A stretch of DNA of 64,000 nucleotides, taken from positions 682,001 to 746,000 of the forward strand of contig CATOSZ010000001.1 of assembly GCA_951812805.1 (NCBI GenBank), in the 5' to 3' direction. The notes below the pieces were generated by a model. That model was not told the origin of the DNA and did no database searches. It worked only from the letters and a program-made list of their open reading frames with translations. The translations under genes and the position numbers were made by a program. Shown here piece after piece: positions 50,997-59,964 of this stretch. Origin of the DNA: an uncultured Alphaproteobacteria bacterium (lineage in GTDB: Bacteria; Pseudomonadota; Alphaproteobacteria; GCA-2731375). The first letter of the stretch is position 1. Every line of letters starts with the position of its first letter.

Positions 50997-52438
50997 ATCA
51001 CCTTCCCGGGATTTAGGATGTTGTCGGGGTCGAGCGCCCGCTTGATCCGGGCCATCAGGTCCATTTCGATCTTCGGCTTGTAGAGCCGCGCCTCGTCGCG
51101 GCGCAGGCGGCCGAGCCCGTGTTCCGCGCTGATCGAGCCGCCGATCTCGGCGACGATGTCGTGCACCACGCGATTGACGTTCTCGCGCTCGCCATAAAAA
51201 TCCGCGTCGGCCCAGTCGTCGGGACGGACCGGATTGAAGTGTATGTTGCCGTCGCCGATATGGCCGAAGGTAACGCCCTTGATGCCGGGATAGCGCGCCG
51301 CCAGCGCCGCATTGACCGTCGCGATGAACTCGGGAATGCGGCTGACCGGGACCGAGACGTCGTGCTTGATCGAGGCGCCGCAGTGCAGCTGGGCTTCCGA
51401 CACGCTCTCGCGCACCTTCCACAGCTGGGCGGCCTGGCCGGCCGAGGCGGCGATGGTCGCGTCCAGCACCAGCCCCTCTTCCGCCGCCGCGCCGAGCCAA
51501 TCCTCGACCGGTTCGCGCAGGGTCCCGGGGGCGCCCTGCCCGGCGATTTCCGCCAGCACATACCACTCGTACGTCGCGCCCAGCGGGTCGACCACGTCCG
51601 GTATATGGGCGAGGTCGAGGTCGATGCAGATCCGCTCGATCAGCTCGAACGAAGTCACCTGCTCGCCGACGGCGCTGCGCGCACGGGCCAGCAGCTTCAC
51701 CGCGGCTTGTGGATCCGGCACCGCGGCGAAGGCGGTCACCGTGTCGCTCGGCTTCGGCAGCAGGCGCAGCACGGCGGCGGTGACGATGCCGAGCGTGCCC
51801 TCCGAGCCGATGAACAGCTGCTTCAAGTCATAGCCCGTATTGTCCTTGCGCAGGCCGCGCAGGCCGTTCCACACGCTGCCGTCTGCCAGCACCACCTCGA
51901 CGCCCAGCACCAGGTTCCGGGTATTGCCGTAGCGCAGCACCTGCACGCCGCCGGCGTTGGTCGAGAGGTTGCCGCCGATCTGGCAGGACCCCTCGGCGCC
52001 GAGGCTGAGCGGGAACAGCCGGTCGACCGCGTCGGCCTGGTTCTGGATCTCCGCCAGGACGCAGCCGGCCTCGACCGTCATGGTCTCGTTCAGCAGGTCG
52101 ATCTCGCGCACCTTGTTCATGCGGCCGGTCGACAGGATGATCTCGGAGCCGTCCTCGTGCGGCTGGCTACCGCCGGTGACGCCCGTGTTGCCGCCCTGCG
52201 GCACGATCGGCACGCCGGCCTCGGCGCAGATGCGCACGACCTCCGCCACCTCCGCGGTGCTCGACGGGCGGACCACCAGCGGTACCGAGCCATGCCAGTT
52301 GTCGCGCCAGGCGATGCAGAAGGGCTCGATCTCCGCCGGGCTGTCGATACAGCCCTTGTCGCCCACCACCTGGCGGATCCGCGCCAGCACATCGGCCGGA
52401 ACGGCGGAGCGGCGCGGCCGTTCCACGGGTGCGTTCAT
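50993..52438 (-). CDS. FAD-linked 2-hydroxyacid dehydrogenase (GlcD/D2HGDH type)
   Basis: 481 residues. The PP-loop of the VAO-type FAD domain is VPIVPQGGNTGVTGGSQPHED, followed by LFPLSLGAEGSCQIGGNLSTNAGGVQVLRYG, GLRKDNTGYDLKQLFIGSEGTLGIVTAA, and the C-terminal HIGDGNIHFNPVRPD and SAEHGLGRLRRDEARLYK. Oxidises a D-2-hydroxy acid such as D-lactate, glycolate or D-2-hydroxyglutarate, passing electrons to a quinone or flavoprotein. First gene of an operon with the M81 and D-cysteine desulfhydrase-like genes, so the true substrate may be a D-hydroxyacid made by them. Confidence 0.9.
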   Translation of the reverse strand: MNAPVERPRRSAVPADVLARIRQVVGDKGCIDSPAEIEPFCIAWRDNWHGSVPLVVRPSSTAEVAEVVRICAEAGVPIVPQGGNTGVTGGSQPHEDGSEIILSTGRMNKVREIDLLNETMTVEAGCVLAEIQNQADAVDRLFPLSLGAEGSCQIGGNLSTNAGGVQVLRYGNTRNLVLGVEVVLADGSVWNGLRGLRKDNTGYDLKQLFIGSEGTLGIVTAAVLRLLPKPSDTVTAFAAVPDPQAAVKLLARARSAVGEQVTSFELIERICIDLDLAHIPDVVDPLGATYEWYVLAEIAGQGAPGTLREPVEDWLGAAAEEGLVLDATIAASAGQAAQLWKVRESVSEAQLHCGASIKHDVSVPVSRIPEFIATVNAALAARYPGIKGVTFGHIGDGNIHFNPVRPDDWADADFYGERENVNRVVHDIVAEIGGSISAEHGLGRLRRDEARLYKPKIEMDLMARIKRALDPDNILNPGKVI

Positions 52439-52564
52439 GTCACTCTCGCTTCGAATTGGTTCACGACATCGCCGGTGAACCTAGCCGGTATTCCCCTGGC
52501 GAGCCATGGCTGCCTCGACCACCGCCTGTTAAACTGCGCAGAGACGAGCAGGAGGACCGAAGCG

Positions 52565-54190
52565 ATGGCCGTCGCCGAGCAGCAAGACACCCTCGACCAT
52601 GAAATCATCGTCATCGGCGCCGGCGTCTCGGGCATCTACCAGCTTTACCGCCTGCTGGAGATGGGCGTCGACGTCCAGGTGCTGGAGGCCGGCGCGGCGC
52701 CTGGTGGGACCTGGTTCTGGAACCGCTATCCGGGCGCGCGTTTCGATTCCGAAAGCTGGACCTACGGCTATTCCTTCTCGAAGGCGCTGTTGCAAGAGTG
52801 GAGCTGGAGCGAGCATTTCGCCGGCCAGCCGGAGACGCTCAGCTATCTCAACCATGTCGTCGACCGCTTCGACCTGCGCCGCCACATGCGCTTCGACGCC
52901 AAGGTCCGCGCCGCCCGTTTCGAGGAGGACGGCCGGCTGTGGCGGCTGGAGCTGGAGAGCGGCGAAGAGCTGACCTGCCGCTTCCTGGTGACGGCGATCG
53001 GCATGCTGTCCGCCCCAGTGCTGCCGCGTATCGAGGGGGTCGAGGATTTCAAGGGCACGGCCTTCCACACCTATCACTGGCCGGCCGAGAAGGTCGAGCT
53101 GGCAGGCAAGCGGGTCGGCGTGCTCGGCACCGGGGCCACCGCCGTGCAATTGATCCCCCTGGTCGCGGAAGTGGCCGAGAGCCTCACCGTGTTCCAGCGC
53201 CGGCCCAACTGGTGCGCGCCGCTGCTGAACGCCCGCATCACGGACGAGGAACAGGCCCGCATCAAGGCGACCTACGACGAGATCTTCGCCCGCTGCCGCG
53301 AGACGCCCGGCGGCTTCGTCCACGCACCCGACCGGCGCCGCTTCGACGAGGTGCCGGAAGACGTCCGCCTCGCCTTCTGGGAAGAACTCTACGCCACGCC
53401 CGGCTTCGCCGTCTGGGTCGGCAACTTCGTCGACGTCCTGGTCGACGCCCGGGCCAACGCCGAATATACCGCCTTCATCGCCGACAAGATCCGTGCCCGC
53501 GTGAACGATTCCGAGGTCGCCGAGAAACTGATCCCCAAGGACCACGGCTTCGGCACCCGCCGCGTGCCGCTGGAGACGAACTATTACGAGGCCTACAACC
53601 GCGACAACGTCCACCTCGTCGACCTGAACCAAACGCCTATCAAACGGGTGACGGCAAAGGGCATCCAGACCAGCGCGCGGGAGCACGAGTTCGACGTCAT
53701 CATCTGGGCGACCGGCTTCGACGCGATTACCGGCGCCTTCGACCGGATCGAGTTCACCGGCAGCGACGGGCAGACCTTGCGCGAGAAATGGCATGACGGT
53801 CCGGTCACCTACCTGGGGCTCGCGGCGTCCGGCTTTCCCAACCTGCTGACCATCTCCGGGCCGCAGAGCGGTTCGGTCGCGACCAATTTCCCGCGCGGTA
53901 TCGAGGAGGCGGTCGACTGGGCGAGCGCGCTGATCCACCACCTGCGGAGCCACGGCCACACCCGCATCGAGGCGACGGCGGAGGCGGAACAGAGCTGGCT
54001 CGACCATGTGAAGGAAACCTACGGCTGGTCGCTGCTGCCGACGGCGAAAAGCTGGTTCACCGGCTACAACGCCAACATCGACGGGCACGACCGGCTGCGC
54101 CACCTGATCTACAACGGCGGCGCACCGCGCTACCGCAAGCGGCTGAACGCCGTCGCCGATCAGGATTACGTTGGTTTCGCCATGGATTGA
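52565..54190 (+). CDS. Baeyer-Villiger monooxygenase (cyclohexanone monooxygenase-like)
   Basis: 541 residues. FAD site GAGVSGIYQLYRLL at residues 18-31, then the type I Baeyer-Villiger fingerprint FKGTAFHTYHWP at 162-173, the NADPH site GVLGTGATAVQLIP near 185-198, and DVIIWATGFDAITGAF near the end. Converts ketones to esters or lactones with NADPH and oxygen. It opens a five-gene plus-strand row with an LLM monooxygenase, a GFA-fold protein, an epoxide-hydrolase-like enzyme and an XRE regulator. ATG behind GGAGGACCGA. Confidence 0.93.
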   Translation: MAVAEQQDTLDHEIIVIGAGVSGIYQLYRLLEMGVDVQVLEAGAAPGGTWFWNRYPGARFDSESWTYGYSFSKALLQEWSWSEHFAGQPETLSYLNHVVDRFDLRRHMRFDAKVRAARFEEDGRLWRLELESGEELTCRFLVTAIGMLSAPVLPRIEGVEDFKGTAFHTYHWPAEKVELAGKRVGVLGTGATAVQLIPLVAEVAESLTVFQRRPNWCAPLLNARITDEEQARIKATYDEIFARCRETPGGFVHAPDRRRFDEVPEDVRLAFWEELYATPGFAVWVGNFVDVLVDARANAEYTAFIADKIRARVNDSEVAEKLIPKDHGFGTRRVPLETNYYEAYNRDNVHLVDLNQTPIKRVTAKGIQTSAREHEFDVIIWATGFDAITGAFDRIEFTGSDGQTLREKWHDGPVTYLGLAASGFPNLLTISGPQSGSVATNFPRGIEEAVDWASALIHHLRSHGHTRIEATAEAEQSWLDHVKETYGWSLLPTAKSWFTGYNANIDGHDRLRHLIYNGGAPRYRKRLNAVADQDYVGFAMD

Positions 54191-54245
54191 CCCGCCTCCG
54201 GGCGGCGGAGATGATGGCCCCCGAACATTTCGGGGAGGAACGATC

Positions 54246-55340
54246 ATGGCATTCAACGGCACGAAGTTCGGCGTCTTCTCGCTCAGCCAGCAGCCGGACC
54301 AGGCGACCCGGGTCGAGGCCTTCGACGGCGACTTCCGGCAGTTCGAGCTGGCGGAGGAACTCGGCTACGACACCGTGTGGCTGGCCGAACATCTGTTCTC
54401 GACCTACGGTGTCGTCACCTCGACGCAGGTCCTGGCCGCCGCCGTCGCCGAGCGCACCAAGACGATCGACATCGGCATGGCGATCGTGGTCATCCCCTTC
54501 AACCACCCGCTGCGCACCGCCTCCGACTTCGCCCTCGTCGACGTGCTGAGCCACGGGCGCCTGAAGTTCGGCGTCGGCCGGGCCTACCAGCCGCACGAGT
54601 TCGCCGGCCTCGACATTCCGATGGACCAGAGCCGTGAGATGTTCACCGAGGGCATGGAGATCATCACCAAGGCCTGGACGAAAGAGAAGATGAGCTATTT
54701 CGGCCGCCATTGGCGCGTGCCGATTGAAACCGAGGTGCTGCCGAAGCCGGTGCAACAACCCCATCCGCCGATCTACCAGGCCTCGATCTCGCCGGAGAGC
54801 TACGAGGTCGCGGCGCGCAACGGCTGGCACCTCCAGCTGGCTTCGCCCTTCAACTACCGCACCTACCGGGAACGCTGGATGGACGAGCTGGAAGTCCACC
54901 TCGCCGATTTCGAAAAGCGCCGGGCGCACTACGGCCACCCGCCGGGCGAGGAGCGCATGCTGCTCACCCCCTTCTTCGTCGCCGAAAGCAACGAGGAGGC
55001 GATCGAGATCTACAAGCCGCGGGTCGAATGGTTCTATGCCAAGGTCAGCGCCAACCAGGCCGGCCTGCCGGGCCAGGGCGACGTGGTGAAGGGCTACGAA
55101 CTCGGCATGTCGGAAGGCAAGAAGACCCGCGAGATGGGCTACCTGACCTTCGACAAGCTGCGCGAGCACGGCGCCTGCGTGGTCGGCGATCCGGACTATT
55201 GCGTGGAACGGCTGCGCGAGATGAAGCGCCGCTTCGGCATCACGGAGTTCACGCTCTGGTTCAACATGGCCGGCATCGACGGCGAAGTGGCGGAACGATC
55301 CATGCGGCTGGCGATGGACAAGGTCCTGCCGCGGGTCTGA
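54246..55340 (+). CDS. LLM-class flavin monooxygenase
   Basis: 364 residues. Luciferase-like barrel: QFELAEELGYDTVWLAEHLFSTYG, IDIGMAIVVIPFNHPLRTASDFALVDVLSHGRLKFGVGRAY and IYQASISPESYEVAARNGWHLQLA. Relatives act on long-chain, cyclic or monoterpene ketones and aldehydes. A reductase would be needed; none is adjacent. It is co-directional and 55 bases behind the Baeyer-Villiger gene. Confidence 0.9.
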   Translation: MAFNGTKFGVFSLSQQPDQATRVEAFDGDFRQFELAEELGYDTVWLAEHLFSTYGVVTSTQVLAAAVAERTKTIDIGMAIVVIPFNHPLRTASDFALVDVLSHGRLKFGVGRAYQPHEFAGLDIPMDQSREMFTEGMEIITKAWTKEKMSYFGRHWRVPIETEVLPKPVQQPHPPIYQASISPESYEVAARNGWHLQLASPFNYRTYRERWMDELEVHLADFEKRRAHYGHPPGEERMLLTPFFVAESNEEAIEIYKPRVEWFYAKVSANQAGLPGQGDVVKGYELGMSEGKKTREMGYLTFDKLREHGACVVGDPDYCVERLREMKRRFGITEFTLWFNMAGIDGEVAERSMRLAMDKVLPRV

Positions 55341-55368
55341 GGCCCGACACGAACGGAGACGACACGCC

Positions 55369-55845
55369 ATGCAACTCGAAGGTTCCTGCCATTGCGGCGC
55401 GGTCCACTTCACCGTCGAGAGCACGACGCCGCAGCCCTACATGCGCTGCTATTGCTCGATCTGTCGCAAGACGGCCGGCGGCGGCGGCTATGCCATCAAC
55501 GTGATGGGACGCTACGAGACCCTGGGAATCGAGGGCCGGGGGGAGGTTTCCGTCTACCGGGTCCGCCACGACGACGGGACGGAGAGCGACCATCGCCGCC
55601 ACTTCTGCAAGCATTGCGGCTCGGCACTGTGGGTCTGGTCGCCGAGCTGGCCGGAGCTGGTCCATCCCTTCGCCAGCGCCATCGACAAGGGTCTGCCGGC
55701 GCCGGCGGAAACGGTGCACATCATGCTGGACTCGAAAGCCGATTGGGTGCCCGTCGACGGCGGGGCGGAGGACGCACGCTTCGCCGAGTATCCCGACGCC
55801 TCGATCGCCGAGTGGCACGCCCGGCGCGGCCTCGACGTGGAGTGA
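55369..55845 (+). CDS. GFA-family (CENP-V/formaldehyde-activating-like) zinc protein
   Basis: 158 residues. Cys pattern of the GFA fold: GSCHCGAVHFTV, MRCYCSICRKTAG and HFCKHCGSALWVWSP, forming two zinc sites. The founding member was described as joining glutathione to formaldehyde, though most relatives have no proven activity. In this row it may deal with an aldehyde product. 28 bases behind the LLM gene and 5 bases before the hydrolase gene. Confidence 0.88.
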   Translation: MQLEGSCHCGAVHFTVESTTPQPYMRCYCSICRKTAGGGGYAINVMGRYETLGIEGRGEVSVYRVRHDDGTESDHRRHFCKHCGSALWVWSPSWPELVHPFASAIDKGLPAPAETVHIMLDSKADWVPVDGGAEDARFAEYPDASIAEWHARRGLDVE

Positions 55846-55850
55846 ATGAC

Positions 55851-56711
55851 ATGAGCGACGACGATTTCCGTCACGGCCGGGCCGACCTCGGCGAGGTCGA
55901 ACTGCACTATGTCGAATACGGCGCGGGCCCGGAGGTGGTCGTCCTGCTGCACGGCTTTCCGCAGACCTGGTACGAATGGCACGGCATCATGCCGGCACTC
56001 GGCGAAGATTACCGGGTCGTGGCGCCGGACCTGCGTGGCCTCGGTGATTCGAGCCGGCCGGCGGACGGCTACGACAAGAAGACCGTGGCGGGCGACGTCT
56101 GGCGCCTGCTGCACGATCATCTCGGCATCGAGCGCTTCCATCTCGTCGGCCACGACTGGGGCGGCCCGGTGGCCTTTCGCCTGACGCACGACCACGAGGC
56201 GGCGGTGCGCAGCCTCGCCGTACTTGACGTGATGATCCCCGGCGACGGGCTGAACCTGTTCGCCACCTCGGGTGGGCGCTGGCACCATGGCTTCCACCGC
56301 ACGCCCGAGCTGCCGGAGATCCTGACCGAGGGGCGGGAAGCCGCCTATCTCGGCTACTTCTACGACCATTTCGGTGCACGGCCGGGCGTCGTCCCGGCGG
56401 ACGCGGTGGCGGAGTATGTCCGCTGCTACAGCCAGCCGGGCGCGTTGACGGCGGGCTTCGCCTACTACCGTGCCGTCGCCCGCGACATCGCCGACAACGA
56501 GGCCTCGATCGCCGCGCGCAAGCTGGCGTTGCCGGTGCTGGCGCTCGGCGGGGCGGACGGCATGGGCCGGGGCGAGCTCTGCCGCCAGTCCCTCGAATGC
56601 GTCGCCGACAATGTTCAGGGCGGCAGCGTCGCGGGCGCCGGTCATTGGCTGGCGGAGGAGAAGCCGGCGGAGCTGGTGGCGGCACTTCGCGACTTCTTCC
56701 GGGACGCGTGA
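55851..56711 (+). CDS. Alpha/beta hydrolase, epoxide-hydrolase-like
   Basis: 286 residues. Oxyanion block LLHGFPQTWYEWHGIMPAL, nucleophile elbow LVGHDWGGPVAF with Asp as nucleophile, and the His in GAGHWLAEEKP. An Asp nucleophile with HGFP wording points to epoxide hydrolases or haloalkane/haloacetate dehalogenases rather than esterases. In the cluster it could also hydrolyse a lactone-type product only if the Asp were not catalytic, which is less likely. The stop overlaps the XRE start (GTGA). Confidence 0.87.
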   Translation: MSDDDFRHGRADLGEVELHYVEYGAGPEVVVLLHGFPQTWYEWHGIMPALGEDYRVVAPDLRGLGDSSRPADGYDKKTVAGDVWRLLHDHLGIERFHLVGHDWGGPVAFRLTHDHEAAVRSLAVLDVMIPGDGLNLFATSGGRWHHGFHRTPELPEILTEGREAAYLGYFYDHFGARPGVVPADAVAEYVRCYSQPGALTAGFAYYRAVARDIADNEASIAARKLALPVLALGGADGMGRGELCRQSLECVADNVQGGSVAGAGHWLAEEKPAELVAALRDFFRDA

Positions 56712-57073
56712 CCCCCTTCGGCGCCAAAGTCCGCGCGTTGCGGCGCGCCAAAGGCGTCCGCCTGAAGGACATGGCGGCCGAGCTGCAGATCTCGCCGGCC
56801 TATCTCTCCGCCCTCGAACACGGCCACCGCGGTCGCGCGTCGCCGATCCTGATCGACCAGATCTGTACCTATTTCAACATCATCTGGGACGATGCCGACG
56901 AGCTGCGGGAACTCGCCCGGCTGTCCCATCCCCGCGTCGTGGTCGACACGGCCGGCCTGGCGCCGGAGGCAACCCTGCTCGCCAATCGCCTGGCCGAGCG
57001 GATCGACGACCTCCCCGCCGACCTCATCGCCGAGCTGCTGCGCCGCCTCGAACGCCACGGAGGTAGGCCTTGA
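56708..57073 (+). CDS. XRE-family helix-turn-helix regulator
   Basis: 121 residues from GTG 56708, overlapping the hydrolase stop. Helix-turn-helix near the N-terminus (VRALRRAKGVRLKDMAAELQ, then ISPAYLSALEHGHRGRAS). A helical C-terminal part follows (DDADELRELARLSHPRVVVDT). Likely regulates the row of oxygenase genes whose last member it is. Confidence 0.85.
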   Translation: MTPFGAKVRALRRAKGVRLKDMAAELQISPAYLSALEHGHRGRASPILIDQICTYFNIIWDDADELRELARLSHPRVVVDTAGLAPEATLLANRLAERIDDLPADLIAELLRRLERHGGRP

Positions 57074-57096
57074 ACATGCCACGCCGCGGCGGCTAG

Positions 57097-57696
57097 TCAG
57101 CTCTTCTCGGCCGGATTGGTCGGCGGCCGGGCGGTCGATAGGTCGAGGACGCCCGCCTCGTCCCAGGCGCCTTCGGGCCGGTTCAGCACCATCGCGTCGC
57201 TCTGGCGGTCGAGGGCATCGTCTCCCGCGTCGAGCGGGGCGTCCATGGCGATGTATTCGTGGTCGGAAAAGTGAAAGGCCCCCTCGCGGGCCTCGAAACC
57301 CCAGCGGCTCCAGAACCCGGTCAGTCGGGCCTGGGCATGGCCGGTGATGGTGGCGAAGCCCTTGCGCCGGCAGAACTCCCAGGCGAAATCCAGCATCTGT
57401 TCCGCCACACCGGTCCGGCGGAACGTCGCGCGCACGGCGACGCGTTCGATCTTCACGAAGTCCTGGAAGTAACGGAATCGCATCGTCGCCGCGGGCTCGC
57501 CGTCCACCAGCGCGAGGAACTGGGTGGCGGTGAAGTCGTTGCCGTCAAACTCTTCGTCGTAGGGGCATTCCTGCTCGCCCATATAGACCAGGGCGCGGAC
57601 CACCATCACCTTGGCCAGGTCCTCGAAGTCCCGGGCGACACGGACGGTGATCTCCCGGTTGCCGGGATCAGGCACGGCGGAGGACACCGTCGTCAT
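57097..57696 (-). CDS. GNAT-family acetyltransferase
   Basis: 199 residues. Acetyl-CoA region IERVAVRATFRRTGVAEQMLDFAWEFCRRKGF and the late TITGHAQARLTGFWSRWGFEAREGAFHFSDHEYIAMDAPL. Its start lies 29 bases inside the end of the membrane nucleotidyltransferase gene, so the two are translationally linked and probably act together. Substrate unknown. A tail of about 40 residues after the domain is low in conserved features. Confidence 0.85.
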   Translation of the reverse strand: MTTVSSAVPDPGNREITVRVARDFEDLAKVMVVRALVYMGEQECPYDEEFDGNDFTATQFLALVDGEPAATMRFRYFQDFVKIERVAVRATFRRTGVAEQMLDFAWEFCRRKGFATITGHAQARLTGFWSRWGFEAREGAFHFSDHEYIAMDAPLDAGDDALDRQSDAMVLNRPEGAWDEAGVLDLSTARPPTNPAEKS

Positions 57697-58978
57697 TCCC
57701 GTAGTTCCTTCCCTGGATGGTCATCTGGTCGCGGCCCGCCCGCAGTGCGTTCAAGGCGTCGGTCACCGGCGGCGCCGTCATACCCTCGGCGCCCGCCCGG
57801 ATCGCCGTCGCCGAAATCGCGTCGCGCCGGCGCACGGCGAAAGGGTAGATCCAGCCGCATTCGTCGACGATGCTCCGCACCGCCATGCCGCCGACGTCGT
57901 TGCCATGGATCGCATGCAGCCGCGCGCCCGGGTGTTCGGCCCGGATGCGGGCGATGACGCCGTGGAAGCCCTTCTCGGCATAGAGTTTCGGCCAGAAGGC
58001 GACCTCGACGCGGTCTTCGAGCCCGGCGTCGGCGATCGCCGCCTCGATCAGGATGCGCCGCGTCTCCGGCGCCATGAAACGGTTCCCGGTCGGGAAATAG
58101 TCGACGTTGGCATCGGCCTTCGCCGTCCGTTCCAGCACCTGGATGCCGCCCTCCACCCGGCCGATGCGAATTTCGCCGCGGGCGAGCGCCGTCGCGTGCA
58201 ACCGCGGCACGATGGTCGGATGGATCACCACCTTGTCGAGGCGACGTTCCTCCAGCGCGCGGCGAACCAAATCGAGATGGGTCAGATGGAAGGGGTTGAA
58301 GGTGCCGAGGAAGATGGCGACACCGCCCTTCGGCGCCAGCAGGGCGCGCGCGTCCGACAGCAGGCCGCTGGCGAAGACCAGGGCGCCGAAGCCGATGCCG
58401 GCGGCGATGAACAGCTCCTTGACCACCGGCACGCCGGCGGTCGCCAGCGCCGTCACCACGATGTTCACCGAGAGCGCGAGCAGGACGTTCCGGTTCAGAT
58501 CGCCAATGCCCCGGTTGTAGAGGATGATCGCCACATACTGTGCACCCTGGGAGGCGAGCGTGGTGATCACCGCGGCGCCGAGAACGCCGCCCACCGCATC
58601 GATCCGCCCGGGAATCAAGGCGCCGCCGAGGGCCACCACGCCCAACGCCACGACATTGAACAGCAGCTGTGGCGCGAAACGGCCGAGCCGCCCCCCGGTG
58701 ATCGATACCGTGACACCGCGCCCCCAGGTCTCGATCCGGTTCGACAGCCGCGAGTAGAGCGGCATGAAGCAGGCGATGAAGGCGGTCACGCCGATCAGCG
58801 CCGGATTGCTCCAGGCGCCGTGGGCGGCGGCGTAGGCCGCATACATCACGGCGGCAATGCATAGCGAGATCCTGGTGGAAGCACTCGCGAAATAAACCGT
58901 GAACATCGCTGCAGCCGCCGTAATAATACGGGGTACTGCAATCTTATTCTCGGATTCTGGCTTGCTTGAGGTCGACAT
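57668..58978 (-). CDS. Polytopic membrane domain fused to NadD/cytidylyltransferase-like domain
   Basis: About 436 residues from ATG 58978. The first 210 residues have six or seven hydrophobic helices (among them LCIAAVMYAAYAAAHG, ALIGVTAFIACFMPLY, LLFNVVALGVVALGGALI and NIVVTALATAGVPVV). From about residue 220 a nucleotidyltransferase fold begins with FLGTFNPFHLTHLDLV. The usual HxGH reads HLTH (His231 and His234), with Thr for Gly. The second motif, usually ISSTxIR, is AISATAIRAG. Such a domain forms NAD-like, CDP-lipid-head or CoA-type pyrophosphate links. The fusion to a large membrane domain is not one I recognise. Overlaps the GNAT gene; divergent from a LysR gene. Confidence 0.8.
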   Translation of the reverse strand: MSTSSKPESENKIAVPRIITAAAAMFTVYFASASTRISLCIAAVMYAAYAAAHGAWSNPALIGVTAFIACFMPLYSRLSNRIETWGRGVTVSITGGRLGRFAPQLLFNVVALGVVALGGALIPGRIDAVGGVLGAAVITTLASQGAQYVAIILYNRGIGDLNRNVLLALSVNIVVTALATAGVPVVKELFIAAGIGFGALVFASGLLSDARALLAPKGGVAIFLGTFNPFHLTHLDLVRRALEERRLDKVVIHPTIVPRLHATALARGEIRIGRVEGGIQVLERTAKADANVDYFPTGNRFMAPETRRILIEAAIADAGLEDRVEVAFWPKLYAEKGFHGVIARIRAEHPGARLHAIHGNDVGGMAVRSIVDECGWIYPFAVRRRDAISATAIRAGAEGMTAPPVTDALNALRAGRDQMTIQGRNYGNDDGVLRRA

Positions 58979-59021
58979 ACAACCAGTTAGTGTAGTATCG
59001 ACCACAAATGAACACCCAGGT

Positions 59022-59954
59022 ATGCATACGGAACTTGCACACATGCATAACGTGAGTAGTGCGCTCGCGAACTGGGACGACGTTCGGCTGTTCCTCGCCG
59101 TCGCCCGTGCCGGCAGCATGATCGGTGCGGCGCGGCTGGCGCGCACCGATCAGTCGACGATCAGCCGCCGCATGAACAGCTTGCAGGAAAAACTCGGCGC
59201 GAAACTGTTCGAGCGTCACAGCAAGGGCATGCGGCTTACCGAAACAGGTAAACTGGTGCTCACCTTCGCCGAGACGATGGAAGAGAGCGCGATCGACATC
59301 GAGCGAAGTTCCGCCGGCGTCGACGGGGAGATGCGAGGCATGGTGACGATTTCCACGACCGAGGGCTTGGGCGCCTATTGGCTCGCGCCCAAACTGATCA
59401 GCTTCCAGCGCCAGTATCCGGGCCTGATCATCAATCTCGACACCACGAACATCGCCCGTGACCTTTCCCGCCACGAGGCCGACATCGCCATCCGCTTCAA
59501 CGATCCGGGCGCCGAGACCAATGTCGCGCGGCGCGTCGGGCGCTTGCAGATGCGCCCCTTCGCGACGCAAGGCTATCTCCGGGAGAACGGCCGGCCCGAA
59601 AGCAAGACGGAGCTGCGCCACCACGTCTTCTGCCATTTCGACGAGCCGCCGGTGGGGCCGTTGTGGAGTGAATGGAACGCCATCCTGGAAAATTCACGCG
59701 GTGTCGTGTTCCGCTCCGGCTCCTCGAACGCCGTTCGCCTGGCGGTGAGCGAAGGTTTCGGCATCGGCCTGCTGCCGATATACGTCGCCGACATGGATTC
59801 GCGCCTGGTCGAACTGCCGATCGACGTCGGCGAACCGCTCGACATCTATGTCGTCACCCACGCCGACCGCCGCGCCAGCCGACGGGTCCGCATCACCCTC
59901 AACCACATCTACCGGATGTTCGACCTCGACCGGCACAAATACTTCGCCGGTTGA
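59022..59954 (+). CDS. LysR-family transcriptional regulator
   Basis: About 310 residues; ATG 59022 is taken, with ATG 59043 as a good alternative. N-terminal helix-turn-helix in VRLFLAVARAGSMIGAARLARTDQSTISRRMNSLQEKLGAKLFERHSKGMRLTETG, then the effector domain (LDTTNIARDLSRHEADIAIRF, VRLAVSEGFGIGLLPIYVA). Divergent from the membrane nucleotidyltransferase gene over a short AT-rich gap, which is the normal position for a LysR controlling its neighbour. Confidence 0.88.
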   Translation: MHTELAHMHNVSSALANWDDVRLFLAVARAGSMIGAARLARTDQSTISRRMNSLQEKLGAKLFERHSKGMRLTETGKLVLTFAETMEESAIDIERSSAGVDGEMRGMVTISTTEGLGAYWLAPKLISFQRQYPGLIINLDTTNIARDLSRHEADIAIRFNDPGAETNVARRVGRLQMRPFATQGYLRENGRPESKTELRHHVFCHFDEPPVGPLWSEWNAILENSRGVVFRSGSSNAVRLAVSEGFGIGLLPIYVADMDSRLVELPIDVGEPLDIYVVTHADRRASRRVRITLNHIYRMFDLDRHKYFAG

Positions 59955-59964
59955 GCGCCGGCGG

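Noticed and set aside
49449..51566. Extended start for the M81 gene at 51566
   Set aside because: The added part is a shadow of the FAD dehydrogenase gene; ATG 50996 overlaps that gene's stop as ATGA and gives the family's N-terminus.
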